Source: ZC4RG30 sp039917615 (GTDB taxonomy: Bacteria; Pseudomonadota; Gammaproteobacteria; Steroidobacterales; Steroidobacteraceae). From it: a stretch of 64,000 nucleotides of DNA. Under the pieces are notes generated by a model. The model was not told the DNA's origin. It searched no databases and saw nothing but the letters and a program-made list of their open reading frames with translations. Position 1 is the stretch's first letter, and the number at the start of each line of letters is the position of its first letter. Shown piece after piece: positions 36,052 to 43,880 of this stretch. The stretch spans positions 278,071-342,070 of the forward strand of contig JBDSJD010000017.1 of NCBI GenBank assembly GCA_039917615.1. The letters are read 5' to 3'. The translations under genes were made by a program, and so were the position numbers.

Positions 36052-37334
36052 GCACAGCGATCAACGCTCTTCCGTGGTACTGGGCTTCACTGCCCGAGGC
36101 ACCACTGCGCCCGCCGCTGAAGGGCACTGCGAGCTGCGATGTAGGTGTGGTGGGTGGTGGCATCGCCGGACTCTCCGCAGCGCTGCATCTGGCACAGCGC
36201 GGTTACCGGGTAACGCTGCTCGAAGCCGAGCGCGTTGGCTGGGGCGCATCCGGCCGCAGCGGCGCGCAGGCCATCTTCGGCGTCGCTGCCGGCCAGGACA
36301 AACTCACCGCCTTGCTCGGCGCTGCCGACGCCCGACGGATCTGGGACATGTCGGTGGAAGCACTGGCCTTGGTGCGCGAGCTGATCGCCACGCACGCCAT
36401 CGATTGCGACTACATCAGTGGGCAGATGCATGTGGCCATCAAGCCGCGGCAACTCACCGAACTGCAGCAGTGGGGGCAGGAACTGCACGAGGTCTACGGC
36501 TATCACAGCGTGCAGATGCAGGATCTGAACGCCACGCGCAGGCTGGTAGCCAGCGAGCGCTACATCGGCGGCCTGCTCGACACGAACAGCGGCCACCTGA
36601 ATCCAATGAAATATGTCCGCGGACTTGCCGCAGCCGCTGAGCAACTGGGTTGCACACTGCATGAAGGCAGCCGCGTCCTGCGCCACGAGCGGCGCGATGG
36701 CGCGCTGCGACTCGTCACTGCACGAGGTACGCTGCAGTGCCGTCACATCGTCTTCGCAGGCAACGCGTCGCTGGGTGCCACCGTCCCCTCGCTTGCGCGA
36801 CGCATCATGCCCGTTGGCACCTACATCGTCGCAACAGAACCGCTGGGCGACGCGACCGCCCGCGCACTGCTGCCGGAGAACACCGCCGTCACCGACATCA
36901 ACTGGGTGCTGGACTACTTCCGCCGCAGCAGCGACCACAGGCTGCTCTTTGGCGGACGCGTGAGCTACTCCGGCCATGACGCGTTCAACACCGCCCGCGC
37001 CACACGCCAGCGGATGCTACAGGTGTTTCCGCAATTGAAGGATGCGCGCATCGAACACGCCTGGGGCGGCCATGTCGACATCACGATGAACCGCGCACCC
37101 GATTTCGGCCGCCTGGATCCGGATGTGTACTACCTGCAGGGATTTTCCGGTCACGGCATTGCACTCACTGGGCTTGCCGGCAGGCTGGTTGCCGAAGCCA
37201 TTGCCGGGAGCGCGGAACGCTTTGATGTTTTCGCACGCATTCCGCATCGCGAGTTTCCCGGGGGGGTTCTGTTGCGGCGATCGGCGCTGGTGCTCGCGAT
37301 GCTGTACTACAGGATGCGGGACTTATTGCCGTAG
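36048..37334 (+). CDS. puuB: Gamma-glutamylputrescine oxidoreductase (DAO family)
   Basis: 428 aa from ATG 36048, overlapping the previous stop (ATGA). N-terminal YWASL then FAD-binding DVGVVGGGIAGLSAALHLA and GWGASGRSGAQ; substrate domain with GLLDTNSGHLNPMKYVRGLA; C-terminal WGGHVDITMNRAPDFGRL and YLQGFSGHGIALTGLAG close the FAD site. Oxidises gamma-glutamylputrescine to the aldehyde. Divergent from the rest of the pathway. Confidence 0.93.
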   Translation: MSTAINALPWYWASLPEAPLRPPLKGTASCDVGVVGGGIAGLSAALHLAQRGYRVTLLEAERVGWGASGRSGAQAIFGVAAGQDKLTALLGAADARRIWDMSVEALALVRELIATHAIDCDYISGQMHVAIKPRQLTELQQWGQELHEVYGYHSVQMQDLNATRRLVASERYIGGLLDTNSGHLNPMKYVRGLAAAAEQLGCTLHEGSRVLRHERRDGALRLVTARGTLQCRHIVFAGNASLGATVPSLARRIMPVGTYIVATEPLGDATARALLPENTAVTDINWVLDYFRRSSDHRLLFGGRVSYSGHDAFNTARATRQRMLQVFPQLKDARIEHAWGGHVDITMNRAPDFGRLDPDVYYLQGFSGHGIALTGLAGRLVAEAIAGSAERFDVFARIPHREFPGGVLLRRSALVLAMLYYRMRDLLP

Positions 37335-37502
37335 CTGATTTTGCAACTCCACTTCATCTGTTTCGGGATGATCTGCCCGGATTCTCAAGCTGAGATCCCG
37401 CCCGAATTCACATAGATTGGCTGCAAGGCGAGCCGTAACGGTCCCCATGCTACGCCCTCGCCACACCCACAGAATTATAGCCAGGCTCCACCTTGCGGCC
37501 AT

Positions 37503-37527
37503 AATCATGCTATCATGCGGCATGATT
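37503..37527. promoter_or_regulatory. Inverted-repeat operator of the AbrB/PIN toxin-antitoxin module
   Basis: Perfect 8-bp inverted repeat AATCATGC / GCATGATT with a 9-nt spacer, 20 nt upstream of the antitoxin ATG at 37548. Position and symmetry fit autoregulation by the AbrB-like antitoxin. The rest of the gap 37335-37502 shows nothing recognisable. Confidence 0.65.
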
Positions 37528-37547
37528 TCGCACTCAGGGGCCCCGAC

Positions 37548-37796
37548 ATGCTGAAAACCGTGGGTACCAGCGGCCAGCTCTCGCTGGGCAAGAAGCTCGC
37601 CGGACATCATTTCGAGATGGAACATCGCGCTGACGGCAGCATCGTGCTGGTACCGGTCACCATCTCCCGTGCAGGGCACAAGGCAGCCAGCTCCCGTCCG
37701 GCGCGAACAGCCCGGCCCCGCTTCCATGTTTTCAAGGTCGAGCGCTTTGACCTGCCAACGCGCGACGACATCCACCAGCGTGCCCCAGTTCGTTGA
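37548..37796 (+). CDS. AbrB/SpoVT-like antitoxin
   Basis: 82 aa. ATG 37548 chosen because an in-frame ATG at 37515 lies inside the operator repeat. Residues 1-38 (MLKTVGTSGQLSLGKKLAG, HHFEMEHRADGSIVLVPV) form a swapped-hairpin AbrB-type DNA-binding domain; the basic C-terminal half would bind the toxin. Overlaps the PIN toxin gene by 17 nt, the usual coupling for such pairs. Function as antitoxin is inferred from the pair. Confidence 0.75.
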   Translation: MLKTVGTSGQLSLGKKLAGHHFEMEHRADGSIVLVPVTISRAGHKAASSRPARTARPRFHVFKVERFDLPTRDDIHQRAPVR

Positions 37797-38184
37797 CACC
37801 AATATCTGGGTCTATGCACACCTTACGGGCGTTGCAGATGCCAAGTCCGAGGCCGCGCGCAATCTGTTGGGTCGACTGGACGACCCGGTAATCAGCACGC
37901 AGGTGTTGGCGGAATACTCTGCCGTGATGATCCGGAATCACCTGCCGGATATTCAGGTGCGCGAGAACCTGGAAGCGATGATGGCGATGTCTCGTACCGA
38001 GCTCGTGAGCTTGGATACCGTGCGCGGGGCGTGGAATCTCCGCAGCCGTTACGGCTACTCGATCTGGGACTGTCAGATTATTGCCTCCGCGCTGCAAGGC
38101 GGCTGCGATACCCTGCTGACGGAAGACCTGCAGCACGGTCAAGTCATCAATGGCAGCCTGACGGTTCGCAATCCATTCGTCTGA
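37780..38184 (+). CDS. PIN-domain toxin (VapC-like ribonuclease)
   Basis: 134 aa from GTG 37780; upstream codons of the frame belong to the antitoxin region read out of frame. PIN acidic residues are all visible: FVDTNIWVYA (Asp6), QVLAEYSAV (Glu45), SIWDCQIIASAL (Asp97) and LLTEDLQHGQ (Asp116). Predicted Mg-dependent endoribonuclease neutralised by the preceding AbrB-like protein. Confidence 0.88.
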   Translation: MPQFVDTNIWVYAHLTGVADAKSEAARNLLGRLDDPVISTQVLAEYSAVMIRNHLPDIQVRENLEAMMAMSRTELVSLDTVRGAWNLRSRYGYSIWDCQIIASALQGGCDTLLTEDLQHGQVINGSLTVRNPFV

Positions 38185-38332
38185 GAAGATGAAGAATCGC
38201 TCCCGCCTTCCTGCCTGAGCGGAAATGACTGGCGCCGCGGGCAGCGGCGATGGCGCGCGCCCTCGCCTGGCCACGTACTGCTGAAACAGTGCGTTTTGGT
38301 CAATTACCCGCATTGCAGACTCCGGCCAGGTT

Positions 38333-38346
38333 GATATCGTGATATC
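38333..38346. promoter_or_regulatory. GATATC repeat upstream of fitAB-like module
   Basis: Two GATATC hexamers separated by GT, 20 nt before the antitoxin ATG at 38367. The near-palindromic arrangement suits binding of a ribbon-helix-helix FitA dimer pair. The remainder of the gap 38185-38332 holds nothing recognisable. Confidence 0.5.
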
Positions 38347-38366
38347 ACTTGGCCACAATACGGGGC

Positions 38367-38615
38367 ATGGCACAACTCGTGGTACGTGAACTTGAAGACA
38401 ACGTGAAAAGGCGGCTGCAGCAGCGGGCGAAACTGCATGGTCGCAGCATGGAAGAAGAGATCCGCTGCATCTTGCGGGATGCCGTGAAAACCCCTGATCG
38501 AAGTCGCGCGATGCTCGGATCGCGGATTGCGGCGCGCTTCCGCAACAATGGGCTCAACCACGATCTACCCGAGTTTCGCGGTCAGGCGGCGCGCCCGGCG
38601 GCAGTCAAGACGTGA
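38367..38615 (+). CDS. FitA-like ribbon-helix-helix antitoxin
   Basis: 82 aa from ATG 38367 (an in-frame start at 38349 lies too near the GATATC repeats). Ribbon-helix-helix: AQLVVRELEDNVKRRLQQRA followed by LHGRSMEEEIRCILRDAV, the FitA/VapB pattern; the C-terminal half (SRIAARFRNNGL) is the toxin-binding arm. Overlaps the PIN toxin start as GTGA. Confidence 0.85.
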   Translation: MAQLVVRELEDNVKRRLQQRAKLHGRSMEEEIRCILRDAVKTPDRSRAMLGSRIAARFRNNGLNHDLPEFRGQAARPAAVKT

Positions 38616-39028
38616 TCATCCTCGATACCAACGTGTTGTCTGCGCTCATGCAGGCAACACCGGACTCCCGTGTCATCGCATGGCTCGATGCCCAGCCTCC
38701 TGATTCCATCTGGATCACCAGCATTACCGTGTTCGAGTCCCGATTCGGCATTGCCCTGTTGCCGCCGGGCAAACGGCGACTCGCGCTGGAAGAATCCCTG
38801 GAGCAACTGCTCGCCGTTGATCTCGAAGGCCGGATTCTCGATTTCGACTACGCCGCAGCCTGCGAAGCCGCCGCGCTCGCTGCACGCCGACAGAAATCCG
38901 GCACTGCGGTAGACATGCGCGACACACAGATCGCCGGCATCGCGCTATCACGACGCGCCGCTGTCGCCACCCGCAATGTCGATCACTTCTCCGACTCTGG
39001 AATTCAGGTACTGAACCCCTGGATCTAA
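38612..39028 (+). CDS. FitB-like PIN-domain toxin
   Basis: 138 aa, GTG start overlapping the antitoxin stop. MIILDTNVLSALMQ (Asp5), SITVFESRFGIALLPPGKRR (Glu42), SGTAVDMRDTQIAGIAL (Asp104) and VATRNVDHFSDSGIQVLNPW match FitB ribonucleases nearly motif for motif. Second, different PIN module within 1.5 kb. Confidence 0.92.
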   Translation: MIILDTNVLSALMQATPDSRVIAWLDAQPPDSIWITSITVFESRFGIALLPPGKRRLALEESLEQLLAVDLEGRILDFDYAAACEAAALAARRQKSGTAVDMRDTQIAGIALSRRAAVATRNVDHFSDSGIQVLNPWI

Positions 39029-39050
39029 GGCCTCGGGCCGGGTGTAAGCG

Positions 39051-40229
39051 CTATTGCGCCGTGAATCTGCCCACCACAAACAACCCACCCACCGCACACG
39101 CCGCCACCGCCGCTCCCACGATAAACGTTGCCTGCGCGCCCACAACATCCCAGAGCACGCCGGCAACCACGCTTGCAATCAGCAGCGCGACACCCGTCAC
39201 CAGGTTGTACATCCCGAACGCCGTGCCGCGCAGGTCTGCCGGCGCGGTGTCCGCTATCCACGCGGCAAACAGTCCCTGCGTAAACGCCATGTGCAAACCC
39301 CACAGCGCAACACCAGCACCCACGCCCCAAAGGCCAGGCGCAAACGCCAGCACCAGATCCGCCGCGACAAGCACCCCCATGCCGAAGGCAAGCAGCCCCT
39401 GCCGGCCATATCGATCACTGGCAGCACCCACCGGATACGCCGCTGCCGCATAGACCACATTCATCACCACCAGCACCATGGGCACCAGTGCAATGCGCAA
39501 ACCCGACTGCTGCGCGCGCAACAGCAGAAACGCCTCGCTGAATCGCGCCAGCGTGAATACCGTTGCCAATGCGATCACCAGCCAGATAGGTCGCCCCAGC
39601 CGGGCGAGTTCCCGCCAATGCAATGGCATCCTCGCCACGCGCGGCGTGCCAGCGCGATCCGGTTCGCGCACTGCGAAAATGAGCAACACCACCGCCATGA
39701 ACGCCGGCACCACTGCCACCCAGAACACCGTGCGAAAGTGATCCGCGGTGATCCACATCAGCGCAATGGCGAGCAGTGGCCCGATGAATGCGCCGACCGT
39801 ATCCAGCGACTGACGCAGACCGAAGCTGGCGCCGCGCAGGTGTGCGGGCGAAAGATCTGCCAGCAATGCGTCGCGCGGTGCCCCGCGGATGCCCTTGCCG
39901 AGCCGGTCGACGAAGCGCGCACCGACCAGCCACCCGATGGTCGGCGCCAGCGGAAATACCGGCTTGGTGATTGCGGCCAGACCATAGCCCAGCACCACCA
40001 GAAACTTGCGCTTGCGGAACCAGTCGGAGATTGCGCCCGAAAACACCTTGGTGACCGATGCCGTGGCTTCGGCCATGCCTTCGATTGCGCCCACCATGGT
40101 CGCGGAAGCGCCGAGCACCGTCACCATGTAGATCGGCAGCAGCGCATGGATCATCTCCGACGAGACATCCATCAGCATGGACACAAAGCCCAGCGCCCAG
40201 ATGCTGCGGGGAATGGCACGCAGGGTCAT
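39051..40229 (-). CDS. MFS transporter
   Basis: 392 aa with 12 predicted transmembrane helices. Loop 2-3 motif GAISDWFRKRKFLVVLGYGLAA and the segment DRLGKGIRGAPRDALLADLS are typical of MFS members in this subfamily; FGLRQSLDTVGAFIGPLLA is the antiporter-like motif. Substrate unknown. Ends 22 nt from the convergent fitB-like gene. Confidence 0.88.
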   Translation of the reverse strand: MTLRAIPRSIWALGFVSMLMDVSSEMIHALLPIYMVTVLGASATMVGAIEGMAEATASVTKVFSGAISDWFRKRKFLVVLGYGLAAITKPVFPLAPTIGWLVGARFVDRLGKGIRGAPRDALLADLSPAHLRGASFGLRQSLDTVGAFIGPLLAIALMWITADHFRTVFWVAVVPAFMAVVLLIFAVREPDRAGTPRVARMPLHWRELARLGRPIWLVIALATVFTLARFSEAFLLLRAQQSGLRIALVPMVLVVMNVVYAAAAYPVGAASDRYGRQGLLAFGMGVLVAADLVLAFAPGLWGVGAGVALWGLHMAFTQGLFAAWIADTAPADLRGTAFGMYNLVTGVALLIASVVAGVLWDVVGAQATFIVGAAVAACAVGGLFVVGRFTAQ

Positions 40230-40351
40230 TGCGGCGATTGCAGATCACTGTTGTGTGCCACCAAATCGACATGAACACCCACGTTTCTGGCGTTGCGGCT
40301 TTCCATACTGGCCTCCCAAAGTGGTCAACCCATGTCATTTGGAACAACCCT

Positions 40352-40822
40352 GTGCCGAAACGCAAGACCACAGCGACCCTGCCAGGAACGGATATCGCAC
40401 GAACCATCCTGATACTTCGCCGCCAGCGCGTCGTCCTCGACGCCGATCTGGCAGCACTCTATGGCGTCACGACCAAACGCCAGAATGAGCAGGTCAAGCG
40501 CAATGCCGCGCGGTTCCCCGCGGATTTTCTCTTCCGCCTGAGTGCCGCAGAAACCACTGCACTGAACCGGTCGCATTCTGCGACCGGTTCCCTGAAGCAC
40601 CGCGACCCGCGCTTTCCGCCCTTCGCCTTTACCGAGCACGGCGCCATCATGGCCGCCACCGTCCTCAACAGTCATCGCGCTGAAGCACGTATCGACAAGA
40701 AGCTGACGTCACACGACGAAGCCATCACCGCCATGCTCTCGGCCATCCGCGCGCTGATGAACCCACCTATGCCAAGGCGGCGGCGGATCGGATTCACGGC
40801 CGACCACAGCGGGCGCGAATGA
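40352..40822 (+). CDS. Shortened ORF6N (KilA-N-like) DNA-binding protein
   Basis: 156 aa from GTG 40352 (ATG 40271 is an alternative with no domain support). ORF6N core: ILILRRQRVVLDADLAALYG, TKRQNEQVKRNAARFPADFL and FTEHGAIMAATVLNS. After NSHRA the usual helix of about 30 residues (the segment with VRAFV...LRE) is missing, and the sequence continues directly with the C-terminal KLTSHDEAITAMLSAIRALM and RRRIGF. Such proteins are phage-related antirepressors or island genes. In-frame internal loss; activity doubtful. Confidence 0.72.
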   Translation: MPKRKTTATLPGTDIARTILILRRQRVVLDADLAALYGVTTKRQNEQVKRNAARFPADFLFRLSAAETTALNRSHSATGSLKHRDPRFPPFAFTEHGAIMAATVLNSHRAEARIDKKLTSHDEAITAMLSAIRALMNPPMPRRRRIGFTADHSGRE

Positions 40823-40852
40823 TGCCAGGAGTGCGCCCGTGCCGGGCGCACA

Positions 40853-40885
40853 ACAAAACGGCCCGCAGGTTTCCCGGCGGGCCGT
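40853..40885 (-). terminator. Rho-independent terminator of the molybdenum hydroxylase operon
   Basis: A 9-bp stem (ACGGCCCGC with its exact complement) and a 10-nt loop at 40858-40885, followed on the minus strand by a short T-rich run (TTTTGTTGT). It sits 27 nt after the iorB-like stop. Confidence 0.7.
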
Positions 40886-40911
40886 CCTGATCAACTCACG
40901 ATCCGGTCGCT

Positions 40912-43329
40912 TTACGCGATCGAAAACCCCTGGCGGGTGATCGGCAATGTGCGGATACGCTCCTTGGTAGCAGCGTAGATCGCATTGCAGATCGCGGGCG
41001 CAGCCGGCGGGAAGGCCGGCTCACCCAGACCCGTGGGCTTGTCGGTGGTGTCAAGGAAATGTACGTCCACCACCGGCGAGACCGGCATGCGCGCCATCCG
41101 GTAGGTGTCGAAGTTCTGTTCCTTGATGCGCCCATTCTCGATGTTGACCTCAAGGCACATGGTGGAGAGCGCATCGACGATGCAACCCTGCACCTGGTTC
41201 TCGGCGCTGGCCATGTTGATGATTGGACCGATATCGCCGACCACAGTCATCTTGTGCAGCGTTACCTTTTTCTTGGCATCGACGCTGACCTCGGCCACTT
41301 CAGCGAAGTGCCCAGCGTGTGAGAAGTGGAAAGCCAGGCCGTGGAAGTGGCCCTTCGGCAGGGGTTTGCCCCAGCCCGAACGCTCCACGACAGCCTTGAT
41401 CGTGCCAATGGCGCGCGTGGCCTGAAGACCACCGCCACCAGGGCCACCACCAAAGCCACCGGCTGCAGGCGCAGCGGCGACCTGCTTGTTGCCAAAGACC
41501 TCGAGCAGGAACTCGGCGTGATCGCGACCCGCGGCAGTCGATAATTCATGCATGAACGACTGCACCACCCATGCGGCCGTGTTCGACCCCGGTGCGCGCC
41601 ACGGCCCGCATGTAGTCTTGATCGGCTTCAGCGACATGGTTGCCCGGTAGTTCGGCGAGTACTCGGCCGGGAACTCGTTGGCGCCCCAGCCACCACCCGA
41701 CACAGCGCGTGGCGGCCGCGCGGGCGCACCGTTTTCCGCTGCGGCCGGCGGGTTGGCCCAGCCGTCACTGAAGGAGATGGCATGCGCGGACCAGGCGGCC
41801 AGCTTACCCTTATCGTCCACGGCGCCCTTCAGCTGCTGGAAGCCGCCAGCACGATAGAAGTCGTGCGTGATGTCGTCTTCGCGCGTGTACATGAGCTTCA
41901 CGGGAATGCCGCCGGCCTGCTTCGAAATCCACGCAGCCTCGCAGGCATACTCCTGGTTGATGCGGCGGCCAAAACCGCCACCGACGCGCAGCTGGTTGAG
42001 CTTCGCGTTTGGCTGTGGCACTCCCACCGCGTCCGCAGCCGCCTTACGGGCAGAATCCGAGATCTGCACCGGAGCCCACAGCTCCAGGTTGTCCCCGGCC
42101 GGGCCCTTCTGATACCAGGCCGTGGTGTTCATCGGCTCGAGCGTCGCGTGGTAGACGAAGCCGAAGGTGTACATACCTTCAACCGTCTTCTTGCCCTGGA
42201 AAGCGGCATCTACATCGCCGACTTTCTTCAGCTCCTGCGGACCCGCACCCTTCGCGGCAGATTCCTTTGCGAAAGCCGTGAGCGCAGTCCAGCTGTCCTT
42301 CGAGGCATTGGTCTCGTCCCAGACCACTTTCAGCTTCTTCTTCGCGGAGAGCGCAGCCCAGGTGTTGTGCGCGACGATGGCGACACCCGACGCCACAGAA
42401 GCCAGGTCGCCGTTGCCTTCAACGATGAAGGCATCGACCACATTGGGCAGCTTGCGGATCTCATCGAGGTTGGCGGAAACCGCCTTGCCGCCGATTGCCG
42501 GGCACTTCGTAAACGTTGCCACCTTCATGTTCGGCAGCTGCACGTCCACGCCGAACAGTGGCTTGCCAGTGACCAGCGCGGGGTTGTCAGAACCAGAGAC
42601 GCGCTTGCCGAGCAGCTTCCAGTCCTTGCGGGCCTTGAGCATAAGTGCACTGGCCGCCGGCACGGGCTGAGTGGCAGCGGCCGTAGACAGCTCGCCGTAA
42701 GTTGCAGAGCGATTGCTCGCCGCATGCCTGACCATGCTGTCGCCGGTGGTGAGCTCGGCGGCCGGCACGTTCCATTGCTGGGCGGCTGCCGACACCAGCA
42801 GCGCACGCGCGGCTCCGCCGGCATTGCGCAGCGAGTCGAAGTTGGTGGGGATGGAAGTCGATCCACCCGCGAGCTGCGCGCCGTACTTGGCAAAGTTGAT
42901 CTCTGCCTGCTCGACGGTCACATCGGACCATTTACAGTCCAGCTCTTCAGCAATGATCATGCCGAAGGCGGTCTTGATGCCCTGGCCGATTTCCGGCGAC
43001 TTCGACCAGATGGTGATCTTGCCGTCGGGCGTGATGCGCACGTAGGCGCTGGGGATGAGCGCTGCTGGCGCGCCGCCAGGACCGCCCGCGCGCGCGCCAC
43101 CAGGACCTGCGCCCGCAGGCGCCTGCTGCGCGTCAGCGTCGGCTGCGCCCAGGCCGAAGGCCAGCACGAAACCACCGCCAACGCCGGCTGCCGACACCTT
43201 CATGAAGTTGCGGCGTGACACGGGCTCTCTGGTCTGAGCCGAAACCTGCACCTGTTCCGTAAAGTCCAGATGTTTAACGAGCTCCGGCGGAAGATGATCG
43301 TAGTCGGAAGAATTCAATACGGATTTCAT
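40912..43329 (-). CDS. Molybdopterin-binding subunit of a molybdenum hydroxylase (IorB-like)
   Basis: 805 aa. Tat signal VSRRNFMKVSAAG at about residues 37-49, then an Ala/Gly/Pro-rich linker to about 95. Two-part aldehyde oxidase/xanthine dehydrogenase fold: SPEIGQGIKTAFGMIIAEEL, RVGGGFGRRINQEYACEAAW, GPWRAPGSNTAAWV and the active-site GLGEPAFPPAAPAICNAIY. A Gly-rich insert (GFGGGPGGGG) lies at about 625. Resembles isoquinoline 1-oxidoreductase beta subunits: Mo-cytosine-dinucleotide enzymes exported fully folded. Substrate (aldehyde or N-heterocycle) not determinable. Start overlaps the iorA-like stop (ATGA). Confidence 0.92.
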   Translation of the reverse strand: MKSVLNSSDYDHLPPELVKHLDFTEQVQVSAQTREPVSRRNFMKVSAAGVGGGFVLAFGLGAADADAQQAPAGAGPGGARAGGPGGAPAALIPSAYVRITPDGKITIWSKSPEIGQGIKTAFGMIIAEELDCKWSDVTVEQAEINFAKYGAQLAGGSTSIPTNFDSLRNAGGAARALLVSAAAQQWNVPAAELTTGDSMVRHAASNRSATYGELSTAAATQPVPAASALMLKARKDWKLLGKRVSGSDNPALVTGKPLFGVDVQLPNMKVATFTKCPAIGGKAVSANLDEIRKLPNVVDAFIVEGNGDLASVASGVAIVAHNTWAALSAKKKLKVVWDETNASKDSWTALTAFAKESAAKGAGPQELKKVGDVDAAFQGKKTVEGMYTFGFVYHATLEPMNTTAWYQKGPAGDNLELWAPVQISDSARKAAADAVGVPQPNAKLNQLRVGGGFGRRINQEYACEAAWISKQAGGIPVKLMYTREDDITHDFYRAGGFQQLKGAVDDKGKLAAWSAHAISFSDGWANPPAAAENGAPARPPRAVSGGGWGANEFPAEYSPNYRATMSLKPIKTTCGPWRAPGSNTAAWVVQSFMHELSTAAGRDHAEFLLEVFGNKQVAAAPAAGGFGGGPGGGGLQATRAIGTIKAVVERSGWGKPLPKGHFHGLAFHFSHAGHFAEVAEVSVDAKKKVTLHKMTVVGDIGPIINMASAENQVQGCIVDALSTMCLEVNIENGRIKEQNFDTYRMARMPVSPVVDVHFLDTTDKPTGLGEPAFPPAAPAICNAIYAATKERIRTLPITRQGFSIA

Positions 43330-43802
43330 GAGGCGCTCCCGTTCAGTGCCTTGGCTGCTGACTTGATGGCCGTGCGGATGCGGACATACGTGCCGCAGCG
43401 GCAGAGGTTGCCCTGCATGAAAGTGTCGATGTCGGCATCGGTGGGATTCTTCTTGTCACGCAGCAACGCAGTGGCGCTCATGATCTGCCCGGCCTGGCAG
43501 TAGCCGCATTGCGGCACGTCATGCTCGATCCACGCCTTCTGCACCGCCGTCAGCGCACCGTTCTGCGCGAGGCCTTCGATGGTGATGATCTTCTGACCCA
43601 CTGCCCCGACCGCCGGCATCTGGCAGGATCGCGTTGCCGCGCCATTGATATGCACCGTGCAGGCGCCGCATTGGGCGACGCCGCAACCGAACTTGGTGCC
43701 AACCAGCTTCAGCTCGTCACGCAGCACCCACAGTAGAGGCTGGTCGTCCGCCGCCTCGACTTCGTGATCCTTGCCGTTAACGTTCAGCTTTATTTTCGCC
43801 AT
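43326..43802 (-). CDS. (2Fe-2S) subunit of a molybdenum hydroxylase (IorA-like)
   Basis: 158 aa from ATG 43802 (TTG 43817 also open). Plant-type ferredoxin cluster: FGCGVAQCGACTVHING plus later Cys (residues about 40-65), then the four-helix C-terminal cluster CGYCQAGQIMSATALL and GNLCRCGTYVRIR. Transfers electrons from the Mo centre; has no signal itself and would be exported with the Tat-tagged large subunit. No cytochrome c acceptor gene is adjacent. Confidence 0.95.
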   Translation of the reverse strand: MAKIKLNVNGKDHEVEAADDQPLLWVLRDELKLVGTKFGCGVAQCGACTVHINGAATRSCQMPAVGAVGQKIITIEGLAQNGALTAVQKAWIEHDVPQCGYCQAGQIMSATALLRDKKNPTDADIDTFMQGNLCRCGTYVRIRTAIKSAAKALNGSAS

Positions 43803-43880
43803 GGTGCCCGTCCGCAAGAATGAATATGAAGTGTTATGATCTGCAAGCGATGCCGAGCATAGCCCCCTGATCTGACAGCT

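Noticed and set aside
41548..43218. 556-codon plus-strand frame opposite the molybdenum hydroxylase large subunit
   Set aside because: Shadow of the IorB-like gene; low-complexity Arg/His/Gly composition.
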